From: Arsenophonus sp052174495
GTDB taxonomy: Bacteria > Pseudomonadota > Gammaproteobacteria > Enterobacterales > Enterobacteriaceae
Direction: 5' to 3'
DNA: 64,000 nucleotides
Assembly: GCA_052174495.1 (NCBI GenBank)
Contig: JBQMRR010000097.1
Span: 1-64,000, forward strand
Shown here: positions 20,306 through 32,329 of the stretch, piece after piece
How positions within the stretch are numbered: the first letter of the stretch is position 1
How the letters are laid out: each line of letters opens with the position of its first letter
Program-made: the position numbers and the translations under genes
The notes under the pieces: generated by a model
The model's database searches: none
The model's input: the letters and a program-made list of their open reading frames with translations, nothing else
Told to the model about the DNA's origin: nothing

Positions 20306-20489
20306 ATTAACCTCTAATCTGATCTCAATCTCATTGAGTTGTAATAAAAAAGATAGTCATATAACTACGCTTTTTATAAATTCTAAAATTATATTTATAC
20401 CTTTTATTATCTATAATAGATCAATACGTGGTTTTATTTGTTTTATTTTTATTAAAAATTTAATGATAATTTTAAAAGCGTAATTTTGT

Positions 20490-21015
20490 TATTTTCTAGA
20501 GATTATCTCTTGTTGTAATCCACATTCAAGATTTTCTAAATGCTTATAAGCATGAAATTTGCAATATTTAAATATTGCCTAAATTAAATAAATTCCTTAG
20601 TTATTTATTGCTTTATTAGATGCCATAATCCAAGCTCATGTATTCCAGGTGAATCAATAAGATCATCTAATTTGGGAAAATGGTAAAGACGTGTTGTTAT
20701 ATGTTAACCTAATCCTCAATTATCGAATATTTTATTGATTAAATTTTTATTATAAATAATAAGTTATTAATCAATCTGAACTTCCAATACCAAGATTGCC
20801 AAATAAAATAAATATTTTTCTATAAGAATCTTCCATTAATGTATTTATTACTTCATTAGTAGAATTAGAGACCAATAAAACTACATAGTCAATTTTATGT
20901 AAAGTTTTATTACTTACTTATTTTTCTATTTTCTTTATTAAGAAGCAGATCAATTTTATTCTGAATAATAATTTGAGCAATATTAAGTATTGCGTAGATA
21001 ACTCTAAATAATGAT
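20490..21015 (-). pseudogene. rsgA: rsgA (ribosome small-subunit GTPase) remnant
   Basis: RsgA checks late 30S assembly. On the minus strand one reads IIIQNKIDLL (the NKxD guanine-binding motif), then DYVVLLVSNSTNEVINTLME, KIFILFGNLGIGSSD (the former GQSGVGKSS P-loop), HITTRLYHFP and LIDSPGI (switch and G3 region), then HELGLWHL. All are matched in order by E. coli RsgA, but in changing frames with stops. The Lys of the P-loop is gone. The N-terminal third is not recognisable. Position between psd and orn is the E. coli order. Confidence 0.92.
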
Positions 21016-21545
21016 TAATAATATTTAATGATAATTAAGTAATATTATTAATAGAATAATTGTTTGGTTGATATTAGTCGCGATAGGCTTGAGTCCATGA
21101 TAGTTAATCATGCCAAGTTAAAACGATGTTTTTTCATGGACTTCTTTATAACACCGTTAACTTTTGTATTAGTTTGTTACTGTAGCGCATAGCACAAAAT
21201 AAGACAATTATTTGTAACTAATGAGTGGATTGTTTGATGAATATTGCAGCGTTAAATACCGCCTTCAGTTGTCTGAATATCTGAACGCTGACCAAAATGC
21301 AAATAACTAACTCACCTTGAGTAATGCTAAACTGATTATTATTAATATCTTATTAAGATTGTTTTAGCTTAGTTTAATGGTTTGTATGTGTTCGGTGTTG
21401 TTAGCCTTTAGTAAATTTCTTTTAGTCACTTGACCTTACTAGTTTTATTAGTGTAATAATTTAATTCATTATCAATAGTTATCGCAGTTATGATTTTAAG
21501 GAACTATCATACACTAAATATTGTGTACTATATCAAGTTAGCAAA
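21016..21545. other. Stretch between dead rsgA and an IS remnant, no gene seen
   Basis: Should contain the rsgA N-terminus and the promoters of psd and orn, but I can recognise none of these. No open frame of note. Confidence 0.5.
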
Positions 21546-22945
21546 GTCATGCTCATTTTTGTATATGATATTCGAAGATGGCTGTGTCTATTCTTATTAA
21601 TTAATTTCTTTGATGATTTCAATAACAAAGAAATGATGTGCTATATAAAAAGTTTACCCTTACAGATATTCGTGAACCAGATATTACCTGTCTCTCTTAC
21701 ATGAACTTATTCGTAATGCTGCTGGGAGCTGATAATAGGCGCCCCCCTGTTAAAACTGAGCTAAAGAAGCTATGGCTGCGACAATATACTAAACACTAAT
21801 TTATCGATAGGCGTTTTGCCTATCGGCTGTAACGATTATTTACCAGAGTTAACTTATACAGATGTGGTACTAACGATGTGATGATTGCAGCTCAAAAGAT
21901 TAGGTAATCGTAATAAACAATGTTATATGTTTAATAACTCATTATTATTGTCCTATCTGAACTGTGCAAAACGGTGAAGAGTTCCTACCAGACATGCATA
22001 CCTGCTAGGTATATCTACTGGTAATTTTCACGAAGCTCTAGGCTTTTTTGATAAGAAAATATATTATTTCCCTATCAGGTATCATCAGCAGACTAAAACA
22101 CTGATGTATTGAATAGGATAGGTAATAGTACCTACGTGATTTAAGTGATATATCTACATTTATTTGTTGGCCGGTGGTATATATCATTCTGTTAGGAATT
22201 CTGATCGCCTTTGCCTGCTGATTATTATCGACGGTGATCAGCATAGATGAAAAAAGTAATTCTCATTGAAGATACTTATCAAAAATTAAAATAAACTGAG
22301 CCGAACTTCTGACTTCTGGATAACCGCGCGAGCGTGATTTAATTGCCTCTATCAGAGTTATACAGGATATTGGATGCCGCCATCTTGGTTTTTAAATAAA
22401 ATAGAAAGAGATATTCTCAAATACGCAGCACCAACATTAGGTACACAAATAGCTAATGTTCTGCCTTTACTCGATAAAGGCAGATAATCAATAGTTAAAC
22501 CCTAAGCTTCTGGAGATTTGGATATCAGAGAGCTATGATGCCGCTAATAAACCCCTTGATGTTTTGTTGGTAAGGTTTTCAGAAAAGTATTCTGCAGAGA
22601 TACAGAAACTGAAGAAAGGTTGAGAAGAGCTGCTTGCATTTTACGGCCTCCTATCAGCGGACTGGCATTAATAAAAACGACGAATCCAATTGAATTGTTT
22701 TATAGCAATGACCTGTGAATCTAACGTTAGAAATATTGTGATTCGAAAAAATACAATTTTAATGGTGTTTTAGTTGAGTTCCTATCAACTCAGAAGAGCT
22801 AAAACTAACTAAGAATAAGTAGAGTTTAACCTACTGACTCTGGTAGTAACAATATTAAATTTCAAGAATAGAGAAGAGATTCATGAGGGATCATCGCAAA
22901 GCGTACTCTGATCGGTATACACCAATTTGCTAATAACTAGTTTAA
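21546..22945 (+). mobile_element. IS256-family remnant, copy D (near full length)
   Basis: Runs from the family left end (near GTCATGCTCATTTTTGTATA) through the former start region (AAAAAGTTTACCCTTACAG; conceptual LLHELIRNAAG) to the right end, about 20 bases before orn. The conserved right-half blocks align with copies A and K (AAACTGAGCCGAACTTCTG; CCTGTGAATCTAACG). About 1.4 kb, as expected for IS256-type elements. Left and reverse-complemented right ends of the family share an AGTTAT...GGT.TATG pattern of about 30 bp, which I take as the terminal inverted repeat. Confidence 0.82.
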
Positions 22946-22965
22946 AATAGAATCTAGGATATAAC

Positions 22966-23511
22966 ATGTTAAATAATAAGAATAATTTGATTTGGATAGA
23001 TTTAGAAATGACAGGATTAGATCCTGAACAGGATCGCATTATTGCGATCGCGACAATCGTCACTAATTGCAATCTAATGATTTTATCTGAAGGGCCAGTG
23101 ATTGCGATTCATCAATCGAAGCAACACTTGTCACTTATGGATAAGTGGAATGTTAAAACTCATACTGAAAGTGAACTAATTGATAAAATCAAAACTAGTC
23201 AATATAATGAAAAAAAAGCAGAATTAGCAACAATTGCATTTTTAGAAAAATGGTTACCTATGGGGGTTTCACCTATTTGTGGTAATAGCGTTGCTCAAGA
23301 CCGTCGTTTTTTATTTAAATATATGCCTAAGTTGGAAAAATACTTTCATTATCGTTACTTAGATGTAAGTACTTTAAAAGAATTAGCTCGCCGTTGGAAG
23401 CCTGATATATTACCCGGTTTTATAAAAAAAAACACTCATCATCCTTTAGCAGATATAAAGGAATCTATTGCGGAATTAGCTTATTATCGTAAACACTTTA
23501 TCAACCTTTAA
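22966..23511 (+). CDS. orn: Oligoribonuclease
   Basis: DEDDh 3'-5' exonuclease that finishes RNA decay by cutting di- to pentaribonucleotides; essential in E. coli. Exactly 181 residues as in E. coli. Catalytic residues seen: Asp12 and Glu14 (WIDLEMTG), the Asp of AQDRRFLFKYMP, and the His and second Asp of THHPLADIKES. The neighbouring Asp of the family pattern (MDDI) is Ala here (LADI), and Glu of RIIEIAT is Ala; neither is a known metal ligand. The start is the ATG at 22966. A dead IS256-type element ends about 20 bases upstream, so the promoter must lie inside or at the end of that remnant. Confidence 0.96.
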   Translation: MLNNKNNLIWIDLEMTGLDPEQDRIIAIATIVTNCNLMILSEGPVIAIHQSKQHLSLMDKWNVKTHTESELIDKIKTSQYNEKKAELATIAFLEKWLPMGVSPICGNSVAQDRRFLFKYMPKLEKYFHYRYLDVSTLKELARRWKPDILPGFIKKNTHHPLADIKESIAELAYYRKHFINL

Positions 23512-23657
23512 TTATATTATTATCATTCTGATGATAAGTGTCTGTTATTTTAATCAACATTTAGATTGAAAATAGATTTTTATAACTAAAATAGTTGTCG
23601 ATAATTTTTATATAATTTGCAACCCATTAAGATTGCTAATTTTATTGTTATAACCAT

Positions 23658-23730
23658 GCGAAATAGCTCAGTTGGTAGAGCCAGATCTTACTAATATCGT
23701 GGGCGCGAGTTGTGTCTTGTTTTCTCTCCA
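23658..23730 (+). pseudogene. Decayed tRNA-Gly gene
   Basis: Starts GCGAAATAGCTCAGTTGGTAG like a normal tRNA-Gly, but then one base is missing in the D-arm region, the anticodon stem no longer pairs, the anticodon GCC is lost (the loop reads around CTTACTAAT), and the T-arm GTTCGA is GTTGTG. It sits downstream of orn, where E. coli has the glyVXY tRNAs. The intact tRNA-Gly at 51987 keeps the decoding function. Confidence 0.9.
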
Positions 23731-23894
23731 AAATCTATGTTTATCATGATAAACATAAAAATATACAATATTATATATTCTTTAGTTTCTGAGTTACTCA
23801 AGTTTAGTACCCACTAATCTATTTATTAGTAAATTCATTTTTCTGTTTTAGATCTTATTTAATTATAAGAATTAATTTTTTAAGAATGATTTAA

Positions 23895-23970
23895 AAATCT
23901 GATATATGGTGATTAAGCTCTGCTCTTCTGATTCTTCGTAAATCTATTCATGGTTAGGAAATTTAATCTC
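23895..23970 (-). mobile_element. IS256-family right-end fragment, reverse
   Basis: AATCTGATATATGGTGATTA, TTCTTCGTAAATCTATTCAT and the bases between match the reversed right end of copies G, H, J and K. After this, a perfect small palindrome, CTCTTCTTTAAAAGAAGAG, occurs near 23972. Confidence 0.65.
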
Positions 23971-25899
23971 TCTCTTCTTTAAAAGAAGAGCAAGAGTTAT
24001 CATTTATCTCTAAAAAAAGATAATAGAATCGGTGTTTACTATACCTATAGTAAATAAAAATTTCATCAGAATGCGTATTCTTTGACCTAATACGCGCTAA
24101 TTTTAGAAAAAACCATAAATTAAGCTTAATAATCTTCGTTTTTTATTTTTATACACTTTTCTAATAAAAGATTTATTGCTTGCTTACCAAGCTGAACGTT
24201 AATAAAAAGTATACTGTCAGAACACAAATGCATTTACACGAAGTTATGCGCAGGGAATCCATTTCATTAGAACAGCTAACCCGGGTTTTTTTATAATCCC
24301 TGATCTTCAGAGCCTTATACATCTTTGGTAATAGTGTGCTTTGTTTATAATTTAATAAAACCATCATAGTAACACACCATCTTTTAAAATACCTACCCAG
24401 AATATGGCTACATAGTACCCAATCATTCTAACCTACTTCAGGATAGGTTACTACCTGCACTACATAGTCTGGTGACTATGTATATAATGTATAACTACTT
24501 CCACATCAGTTAATCCTGCAGTTTTGGATACGGATATACCGAGCCCGAATTCTTTGATTATAGCACTAGAAATATTTAATGCTATGCACACGGGTCCTCT
24601 CCTTTCGTCTTTTTAGAGAGAAGTCTACTTTTCAGTAACATCCCCACGTACTGCACTTTTAGATAACACTTCCATTACTTTCTATCGCAGATATAACTCC
24701 AAATAAAAAAGAGTATTAGGATTTATCAAATTATAATTATAACATAGAACAGGTGGATGACAAATCCTTACTAAATTTTTTCTACCGCTCTTTTTTAAAG
24801 AATAAATTATGCTATATAACATTTAATATACAGACCACTACGTGTAAGGAAAATATAAACATGGGAATATTGATTAAATTGTCAACTATAAAGTTCAGCA
24901 AGGCACACAAGAGATCAATTTAATGCCTATTTTGTACTCTCACTAGGATAGTTCAGATGACTCTCTGCACGAAATAAAGCGTTGAGTATCAATTAATTAT
25001 CGTTTAATAACAAATTAAAAAAAGATTTGTGATAGTAAAAGTACTATATTACCAATTGGAATCAAGTAAAATATGAACCTACTCTGCTATCTACTGCTTA
25101 GTAGATTTAATTCTACATGAACTGCAGACTTTTGCTTATAAGCTTTGTAGAAAAATAATAGCGCCTGTACATTGAGGAGAGAATAGCAATAGGCGATCTG
25201 TACATCTCTTATAGTAAAAAGTTGCCGCAGAGCAAACATTCATTCGATAGATAAACAGATCTATAAGTTGATACTTTTACCGTGTTTTTTAAAAATTTAT
25301 TCTAGTCTTATCAATGTGAAAGCAGTTTAGTTTAGTAATTACATCTGATTAAATATTAGCCTCTTAGCATCTTGCCAAAGAACTAGAATTGTTATTCTAT
25401 TTACATTTATCAGGTCTAATCCAGCCTAGTTAATCTTTGTATTTATTCTAGGAGGTAAGGAGATATGGAATTATCCCTGGTACTCTTATAGAAGATATGA
25501 ATCATCCTCAATCATATTATCAGTTATTGCCACCTCAAATGCAGCTGTATCTAGCATCATCAGCTTAATTTTATAAGTTAATAAAAACTCTTGATAATTG
25601 TAACTAGAGGTAGATAGATACTTGCGTGTCAAAAAAATTGTAGACCGGAATCAGATTCATTGCTATATTGCTTATATTGATGCCACAAAATTTAGTTTGT
25701 CTAACTTGATTTATTTTTGAATGGGAGATCATAAAGTACTTGAATAAAAAGACAGTTGAATATGTGAAGTTGTGTCTTATCTTCCTGATTTTAGTCAATT
25801 TACGCTTTCTAGTATAGATTTATCCTGAGCCATCTGAATTAATTTCTGAAAAATTCAGATACCACCATAGAGTATAAAACAGTACTCAGATCATGAACT
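23971..25899. other. Non-coding stretch, no gene recognised
   Basis: About 1.9 kb where E. coli has queG and nnr. I could not recognise either. Short open frames at 24173-24367 and 25604-25798 (both minus) have no family features. Confidence 0.55.
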
Positions 25900-27310
25900 T
25901 CCCTGAAGAAAATATAGGCATATCTCACATCATAATCTGTTGCGTTCTTCATCTTTAAATAGAACGTTATTTAATAACAGGAGCACAGATCAAAATTTCT
26001 TTACTTGATTCTAGTTTTTCTGAGTAGACAAGACTAGCTTAAATATCATTAAAATTATTGTTTTTCTTGAACTATATACTGCTTTTACATCGGCTTTATA
26101 GCTTTACTATCGCAAAAGCTGATTAAAGCAGATTATTCGTTCTTATTGATGGAGGGAAGACCTACTTAGACAGTGAGTTACGGTACGTCATAGAATTTTA
26201 GCAGCTCTTCTTGCTCTTTCTGCAGATTCTTTATTGCTAAAGGATACTTTCCTGATAACTTTGTCAATAAAATATCAATGAGTTTATTGGTGACATCCAG
26301 CCTCCGTGCTAGTCAAACCTTCCGTCACCTTCCTTAACTTTCGGTGCATTCCTTTGTAGAGAAATAAAACTAGCACATCAACTGTTTTGTACACCCAATA
26401 GCATTACTGCTATATGTCAGTAATATCCTTTACCGCCATTGAATTCTAAAAAACCAAGCACTGGCATTTTCCCTCCTAAGTCTTAGGAGATACAATTAAG
26501 CTACGCACTTGCGACTATCTAGAAGCTCAGATCAGTGCGCTTTTAATTCTTATAACCATCTTTTAATTACAACGATCTCCTTACCTCCATAGTGTAATAA
26601 AGCCAATAATAATGAACCGTAGGTAAGGTAATCAACTTGCCTGATACGCCGATATATGACAAAGAAATAAATATAGCGTATATCGCTTAAATTATACAGC
26701 TGCCTTTGATTTTACTCTTTAAAGAGATAGCTAAAGACATAGCTGTTTTAATTTGCTAATAGTGGTCTTGGCAGGAGACTATCTGCTTCACCGAGAAGCG
26801 ACTCATAGTTTTGTAAAATCACCCGTGGACCGGACCGGTAGACTTCCTTACAGGCAAGTTATGGTAACAAAACTCTCTGACTCTTTTGCACGGCTCAGAG
26901 TAAGGTAATATATCAAGAAGCTGCCTGAATGATATTCTATTGCCGCTGCAATGTCTGTGATCTTATGTATTTTAAATATAAACATCGGGAATATTAGTCT
27001 ATATAATTTCTAGAGCACATAAGCGTTATGATCGCGATGGCATGGACACTCGTCAACAAAGCAGTGTTTAGTATAATTATCGAAGCATGCGTTGAGTTCC
27101 GCTTCAACGGCAGTGCTATTAATCCACTGGAAAACTATTACGGTTGCGTTCATACAGGAGATTACAGATAACACCTGATTTATCGCATAACCTGTAGGTA
27201 AACTTTTATGTCATATCATCTCTCTGTTGTTGGCATTATTCATGAAATCAATAAGCAGAATACGCTAACATCTCTCAAATTATTTATATTAAAAATAAGC
27301 ATAACTTATT
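25900..27310 (-). mobile_element. IS256-family remnant, copy F (reverse, near full length)
   Basis: Reverse copy. From the right end (GCGTTCTTCATCTTTAAATA) it passes the TTNPIES block (GCAGATTATTCGTTCTTATT region), the KYxAKYP block (GTCAATAAAATATCAATGAG) and the former catalytic half to the left end (TCTCTCTGTTGTTGGCATTA and an AACATCTCTCAAATTA terminus). Length about 1.4 kb. Dense stops in all frames. Confidence 0.8.
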
Positions 27311-27654
27311 TTATTGCACTATGATAAAATACTCGACTCTTAGATAAGAGATTAGCTACTAAAAATAATTATAGCCTTAATTTATAATTAAAAATTATAT
27401 AATTAATTAAATAATATTTATATTTAAAAAAATCTGCACATTATAATGTATGAATCGTATCTATTAGTCATGGAATTTTATTCTTACGATTTATGTGATA
27501 TACGTGAGATTACATCATTCATTTTATTAATCAACACCCAATAAGGTGAATATGTGATGCTTCTCTTTACAGAGAAACTGCTTTAGTATTTAAATAAATT
27601 GCAGGTGAGTTGACGTTATCATTAATTAGCTATGTTAGTAAAGGCTGTTGGTAG

Positions 27655-28480
27655 GAAATCCTTATACTATATGAAAGATTTTCATTACAACGTTTACCAT
27701 AAAAATCAAACAATTATCAAATTAAAAAAAAACTCCTTACTTCGCTCTCTATTTAATGAAAACTACAACTTACTTTAATGAAAACTACAACTTATTAAGT
27801 TGACTTGGCTCAGCTATAATCTGTTGGATAATCTCGATGCATATAATTGAAGGAATTTATTCCACTTTATCTTACGCATATTATCACAGTAAATATATGA
27901 TATACTAGGAATATTTATTAAAGTTACGTTTTAGCGATATCATCGTAAAATTCATAATTACAAAAAATTTTTTTTTAACAAACTGTTTGGAAGTTCTCTG
28001 GTAAAACCAGATCACAAAGATAAATAATTTATTTATCTGAGATGTATGTTAAATGGTTTAACTTTACATGGGAGTCGCAAAAGAAATAGGAATTTGTTTA
28101 TAATAGCGTTTAGATTGCCTTACTTCTCTCCTTACATCGGCGACGACAACTAACTTAAGCGTCTAAGTGGTATTATTGTCATGAATAAAGAGTTTATCCT
28201 TTGCTCAGGTAAATCTGAATAGTACGAAACTTTTGTTAACTAGGATAAAATTAGTCATAATTATTTAATAACATTAAACAATCAGAGAGTTACTGATACT
28301 AAATTTCAGATTTAAAATTGAACAGTTATGTCAGCGATTAAAGAAATAGCTCAATAGATTATATGGCGTAAGGATATTTTATTTACTGAATTATCTAGCT
28401 GAAGAAGATTGTTTAAAAACAGAACAATCAAAATGTAAATGTAGCTACAAATTACTCTTTGCAAAAATCAGCTCTCTTTG
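27655..28480 (+). mobile_element. IS1595-like (ISXO2-type) transposase remnant, copy 1
   Basis: Conceptual reading near 28190-28400 gives LCSGKSE-YETFV, ISHNYLITLNNQRVTDTKFQ and NSYISD-like pieces, matching the DDE-core of IS1595-type transposases (LCSDGAKxYxxFA..., FHIQNVNAYHSRLKxW). The left end (GGAAATCCTTATACTATATG) is shared with the copies at 29890 and 52470. Not functional. Confidence 0.7.
27752..27795 (+). repeat. 22-bp tandem duplication
   Basis: The unit beginning TTTAATGAAAACTACAACTT is repeated directly at 27752-27773 and 27774-27795 with a mismatch only at the last base. It lies in the left part of the IS1595-like remnant and is missing from the other two copies. Confidence 0.9.
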
Positions 28481-29032
28481 CAAGAGATAGCTCTTATTAT
28501 TTATATTAATCTTAGAAATTTTATACCTAAAAACTACTTTTTCTTGGTTAAAGTGTTTTAATAACTTATTCATTTACAATTTGGTTTTGTTATCTTGCAT
28601 AGTATCTTTTTGATTTATTACACAGAGTTATTCACAGGCAAATGTGTTTTTATGACTATTACTAACGATGATTTTTTTTATAAAAAAAATATAACTTATT
28701 GAAAATTTTCTAAAAAATATTTATATTTTTTGATGTTTTATCATATAATAATTTTTCATCATCATACATCTTTATTTTATGCACAAGTAAAATTTTTTTC
28801 TTTTCTAGAAAAAATTGTTTTAATAACCAGATATTATGCGAAAAAGGTGTTATTATTATTTTAATAAGGTTTTATTTATAATAAAACATAATTTAATCAA
28901 TATATTTTAAGGTATAACTATCTAAATTAATAGAATATTTTAATAGCGAATATTACCTATGTTTTATATTAAAAATGCCTACTTAGTGATATAAAAGCTT
29001 TTATTAACTAATAATATTGATGCTTAAGACGA
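28481..29032. other. Very A+T-rich spacer, no gene seen
   Basis: Poly-A and poly-T runs dominate from about 28660 to 28960. No open frame of note. It ends in a strong terminator hairpin (next entry). Confidence 0.5.
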
Positions 29033-29067
29033 AATAATACTGCTTCCCCTAAGTAGTATTATTTTTC
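29033..29067 (+). terminator. Orphan intrinsic terminator
   Basis: AATAATACTGCTT, loop CCCCT, AAGTAGTATTATT followed by TTTT. The 13-bp stem pairs fully if one G-U wobble is allowed. No live gene is upstream. It may be left over from a lost gene or end a small RNA; I see no way to tell from the sequence alone. Confidence 0.7.
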
Positions 29068-29104
29068 TGAATAATTTAAGTTTAACTTTGAACAAATTTT
29101 TAAT

Positions 29105-29885
29105 AAACTGTAATAAAGTTTTACTACTCAAAACTGACTGATTACTGATTAGATAATTCCTGATTGTACAGCTAAACATATCATGCAGAGTGATCTTAAA
29201 TTCTTAACTAACTTGAATAAATAGCTTTCGCAGCACATCTTTTAATAGCGCCCATTAAATCGTTCAATCATAACATTCGTTTAAGAATACCTCCAGTGGG
29301 CTAAATCAGTGCTCTTATACCAAGCTTTGCATACAAACAAGTAAATTACTGTTCCCAATGGTTAAATATTTTTTAGCCTAAAGACGATCTGTAAATTCTT
29401 TGCTATTATCTGTAAGTACTAAATGAGGAGTAATAGGACTGTTCGGTTAAAATCGCGTAAAAGCGTTGAATACTAGGATAGTTTTACTTTTTATAAAAGT
29501 TAATAAAACTTATTGAGTTTTGCAAACTATAATCTATAAAAGATGACGTCATAAAATTTTATTTAGCATTTTAAAAAGATATTTCATAATACCGTACAGC
29601 TAAGTAGGCTTATAGCTTTCAAATGCTTTATGTTTTGACCTCGCCGCTTTTTCTACTTTTCATGCAAATTCTGCTTCCATTTCCCTGTATAAACAGGGAT
29701 GAAGACTAGATCAAGATAAAATAAGGTTCAGGAATTCGCGTATAACCGCTAACAGATCATCGAGAATGAAAAAACGTTTTCCATAAGAGAAACAACTACA
29801 TCTTCTTTTATATTGGCAACAACGTCATCGGCAAAAGATAAGGATATAGGTGTGATTATCAGGCTAGTTAGGAAAAATTTTTAAT
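29105..29885 (-). mobile_element. IS481-family transposase remnant (copy 2)
   Basis: Minus-strand reading in shifting frames gives EDVVVSL, KAFESYKP, MKYLF, LTDNSKEFTDRL and MIERFNGR, in the order of IS481-family transposases (VVSLRKTL, KPFKSYEPG, DVKYLP, LTDNGKEFTDRL, GMVERFNGR). It abuts the IS1595-like copy at 29890 with practically no spacer. Several stops; not functional. Confidence 0.85.
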
Positions 29886-29889
29886 AAAT

Positions 29890-30790
29890 CCCTTATTCTA
29901 CATGAAGAATTCTCGTTATAGAGGTTGCGCTATGAAAAATAAACAGTCATACAGTTATAAAACTTTTTCTTCCTTACTTCCTCCTAATATAAAGCTATAT
30001 TTCATTATTTTAGCTTGACAATAATCTGTCAGATGATGTCGATCTATTCAATAAAACAACTCATTTCACTTTATCTCCTGCCTATATTTCCACTGTGAAC
30101 ATAATATCATACGCTGCAAATATTTATTATGGTTAGAGCAATATCGTTATAAAATCCCCCGATTACAGAAAAAATTTTAACAATTTTACGGGGATCAGAA
30201 AATAAAAAGGGTATTGATTTAAAAAATAGCGTTTAGATGGCGTAATTGCTTTTTTACTTTAGAAACGATAGGCAACTTAAATGTAGTAAGATATTATTAA
30301 AGTTAACGAAATATTTTTCTCTAAATCATTTGATGGAAGCATTATATTTCATATAGGAAAGGTAGAAAATACGAGAGAGGAAAAAGATAAAAGAAAAGAA
30401 CAAATTACGGCTATTAATCGTTTGAGATTAATAGTGTAATCTAACCAATGGAACTCTTAAAAGAGTTTAATACAGATTATGTTAGCTATTTTCTTGAGCT
30501 GATTATCGATCAGAATCTATTCTTTCATTCGGATGGAGTTAAATGGTATGAAACCCTTGCCAGCTAGCATCAAATTAGTCACCATCACCTAATAAGATTA
30601 GGTAATCAAAAAATTATTAACAATGAATTCTACATTCAAAATATAAACAGTTATATCAGCGACTTAAGATAGCTAGCTAAGTAACTTTACTGATGCGCGT
30701 AAAGTCCTTTTATTTATAAAATTATCTGGCTAGAGAAGATTATTCTAAATGACAATAATTAAAATAGAGAGGTGCATAACTTTACTCTGT
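29890..30790 (+). mobile_element. IS1595-like (ISXO2-type) transposase remnant, copy 2
   Basis: The best preserved of three copies. Near 30150 NIVIKSPDYRKNFNNFTG matches the zinc-ribbon block RYKCPDCGKTFNALTGT; near 30530-30660 FHSDGVKWYETLAS and FYIQNINSYISDLR match LCSDGAKxYxxLA and FHIQNVNAYHSRLK. Stops interrupt it. The Cys residues of the ribbon are lost (SPDY instead of CPDC). Confidence 0.82.
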
Positions 30791-30796
30791 AAAGTT

Positions 30797-32225
30797 ATTA
30801 GTAAATCTGATGTATGGTGGTCAGGATATGTTCTACCCCCTGATGGTTCATAAATACTATCCTTCATCTTTAACTGGATATTGTTTACACCACTATTAAT
30901 AGATTAACTCATTTCCCTCTAAGTTAATTTCAGTTTTTTGATCAGACTGTAGCAACTTTCAAATACCATTAAAATGTTTGTTTTCTTGAAACACAGCGCT
31001 TTACGCATCGGCTTTGTAGCCTCACTGTCGCAAAAGTCGATTTAATCAAATTAGTTACTCTTATTAACGCTTAATTAGGTTGATAGAAAAACGCAGAATG
31101 CTAGTAATTCTTCTGACCTTTTTTAGCTTCTTAATGGCTGCAAGATGCTCCCTATGCTGAAAACCTTACTAACAAAATATCAATAGTTTTATTAGTAGCG
31201 TTATGGCCTTCTGCTAGCTAAAGCTTCAGCAGATCACACTTAGCTTTCGGTGTTTAATTCCTTTGTAGAGTGAAGCAACTAGATTAATTATTTTATGTAC
31301 TCAACAGACAGAATTTGTGCTAGATGTCCTAGAATATTTTTACTATTGCATTCAAAATAAATGGAACCACCGTCTCTCCCATAGCACCCTTGGGAGGTAG
31401 GATTAACTACCTGCTCATTAGAGCATTATAGCATTAGAAGTTAAACCCAATTTGCGTCTGACTTATTGATAAGAATCTTATAGCGCAATCTAACTCTTTA
31501 CGTTCATGCGCAGTGCTACAGATTGCTACAGATAATGAGTAGCAGGCAAATACAATCAACTTGCCTAATAAAACAGTATATGTTATCAGCCAAGAAATAA
31601 ATATAGCGCATATCGTTTAAATTAGACAGCTTCCCTTGACTGTGCTCTTTAAGGCATTGCTGTTTCAGTTTACTGATAGTACTGACAGAAAATAATGTAC
31701 TTTTTATCGAGAAAAGCCTACATGGGTTTGTGAAATCATAAGTAGATAATTCTTCATGGCTTTACAGATACAGGCTATGATAGCAACTCTTCGCCATATT
31801 GCAGGCTTGAAATAAAGTGGTAATAAGGAGATGTTGATGTATATTCTGTGCTCTTCAATCCACTAAACCTTTAGGTACTTTAATCTTAAGATTACCAATG
31901 CATGCTTTGTATAGGTTACTTTTCACATAACCATGTATGCATGTATGAATGATAGTTTGATACCTTGACAAAGGCGGGCTTAAGCATGTTAAGCAGCATA
32001 ACTTAGAGCTGCATATCAATATCGGTGTCTATTAGCTTTGCCTGTCGCAATTACGGATGAGTTTATGCAAGGTAACATAAGTAATATCCAGTCTTAGAAG
32101 GTAGCTATAAGATATAATTTCATCCTATATCATATCATCTCTATATTATTAAATTATTTACTAAATTTAATTAAAAGGATATTCAGCATACACTAAACCT
32201 CATATATATCAAAATAAACATAATT
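30797..32225 (-). mobile_element. IS256-family remnant, copy G (reverse, near full length)
   Basis: Begins with the right-end pattern AGTTATTAGTAAATCTGATG and ends with the left-end pattern TATATCAAAATAAACATAAT. The NPIES block lies near 31025-31060 (reverse). It follows the IS1595-like copy directly, so three IS families stand end to end between 29.1 and 32.2 kb. Confidence 0.82.
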
Positions 32226-32329
32226 AGTTCTATGTATGTAAAACGATAGATTTTGCCAATGTAATCTACAAATAAGATTAAATCTCGTTATACTATTCGG
32301 TAAGTAATAGTATTTGCTAATAAAAAAAT

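Noticed and set aside
24000..25900. Expected queG and nnr genes between orn and tsaE-amiB
   Set aside because: I searched for their motifs (double 4Fe-4S Cys sets, carbohydrate-kinase-like GxGD) in all frames by eye and found none.
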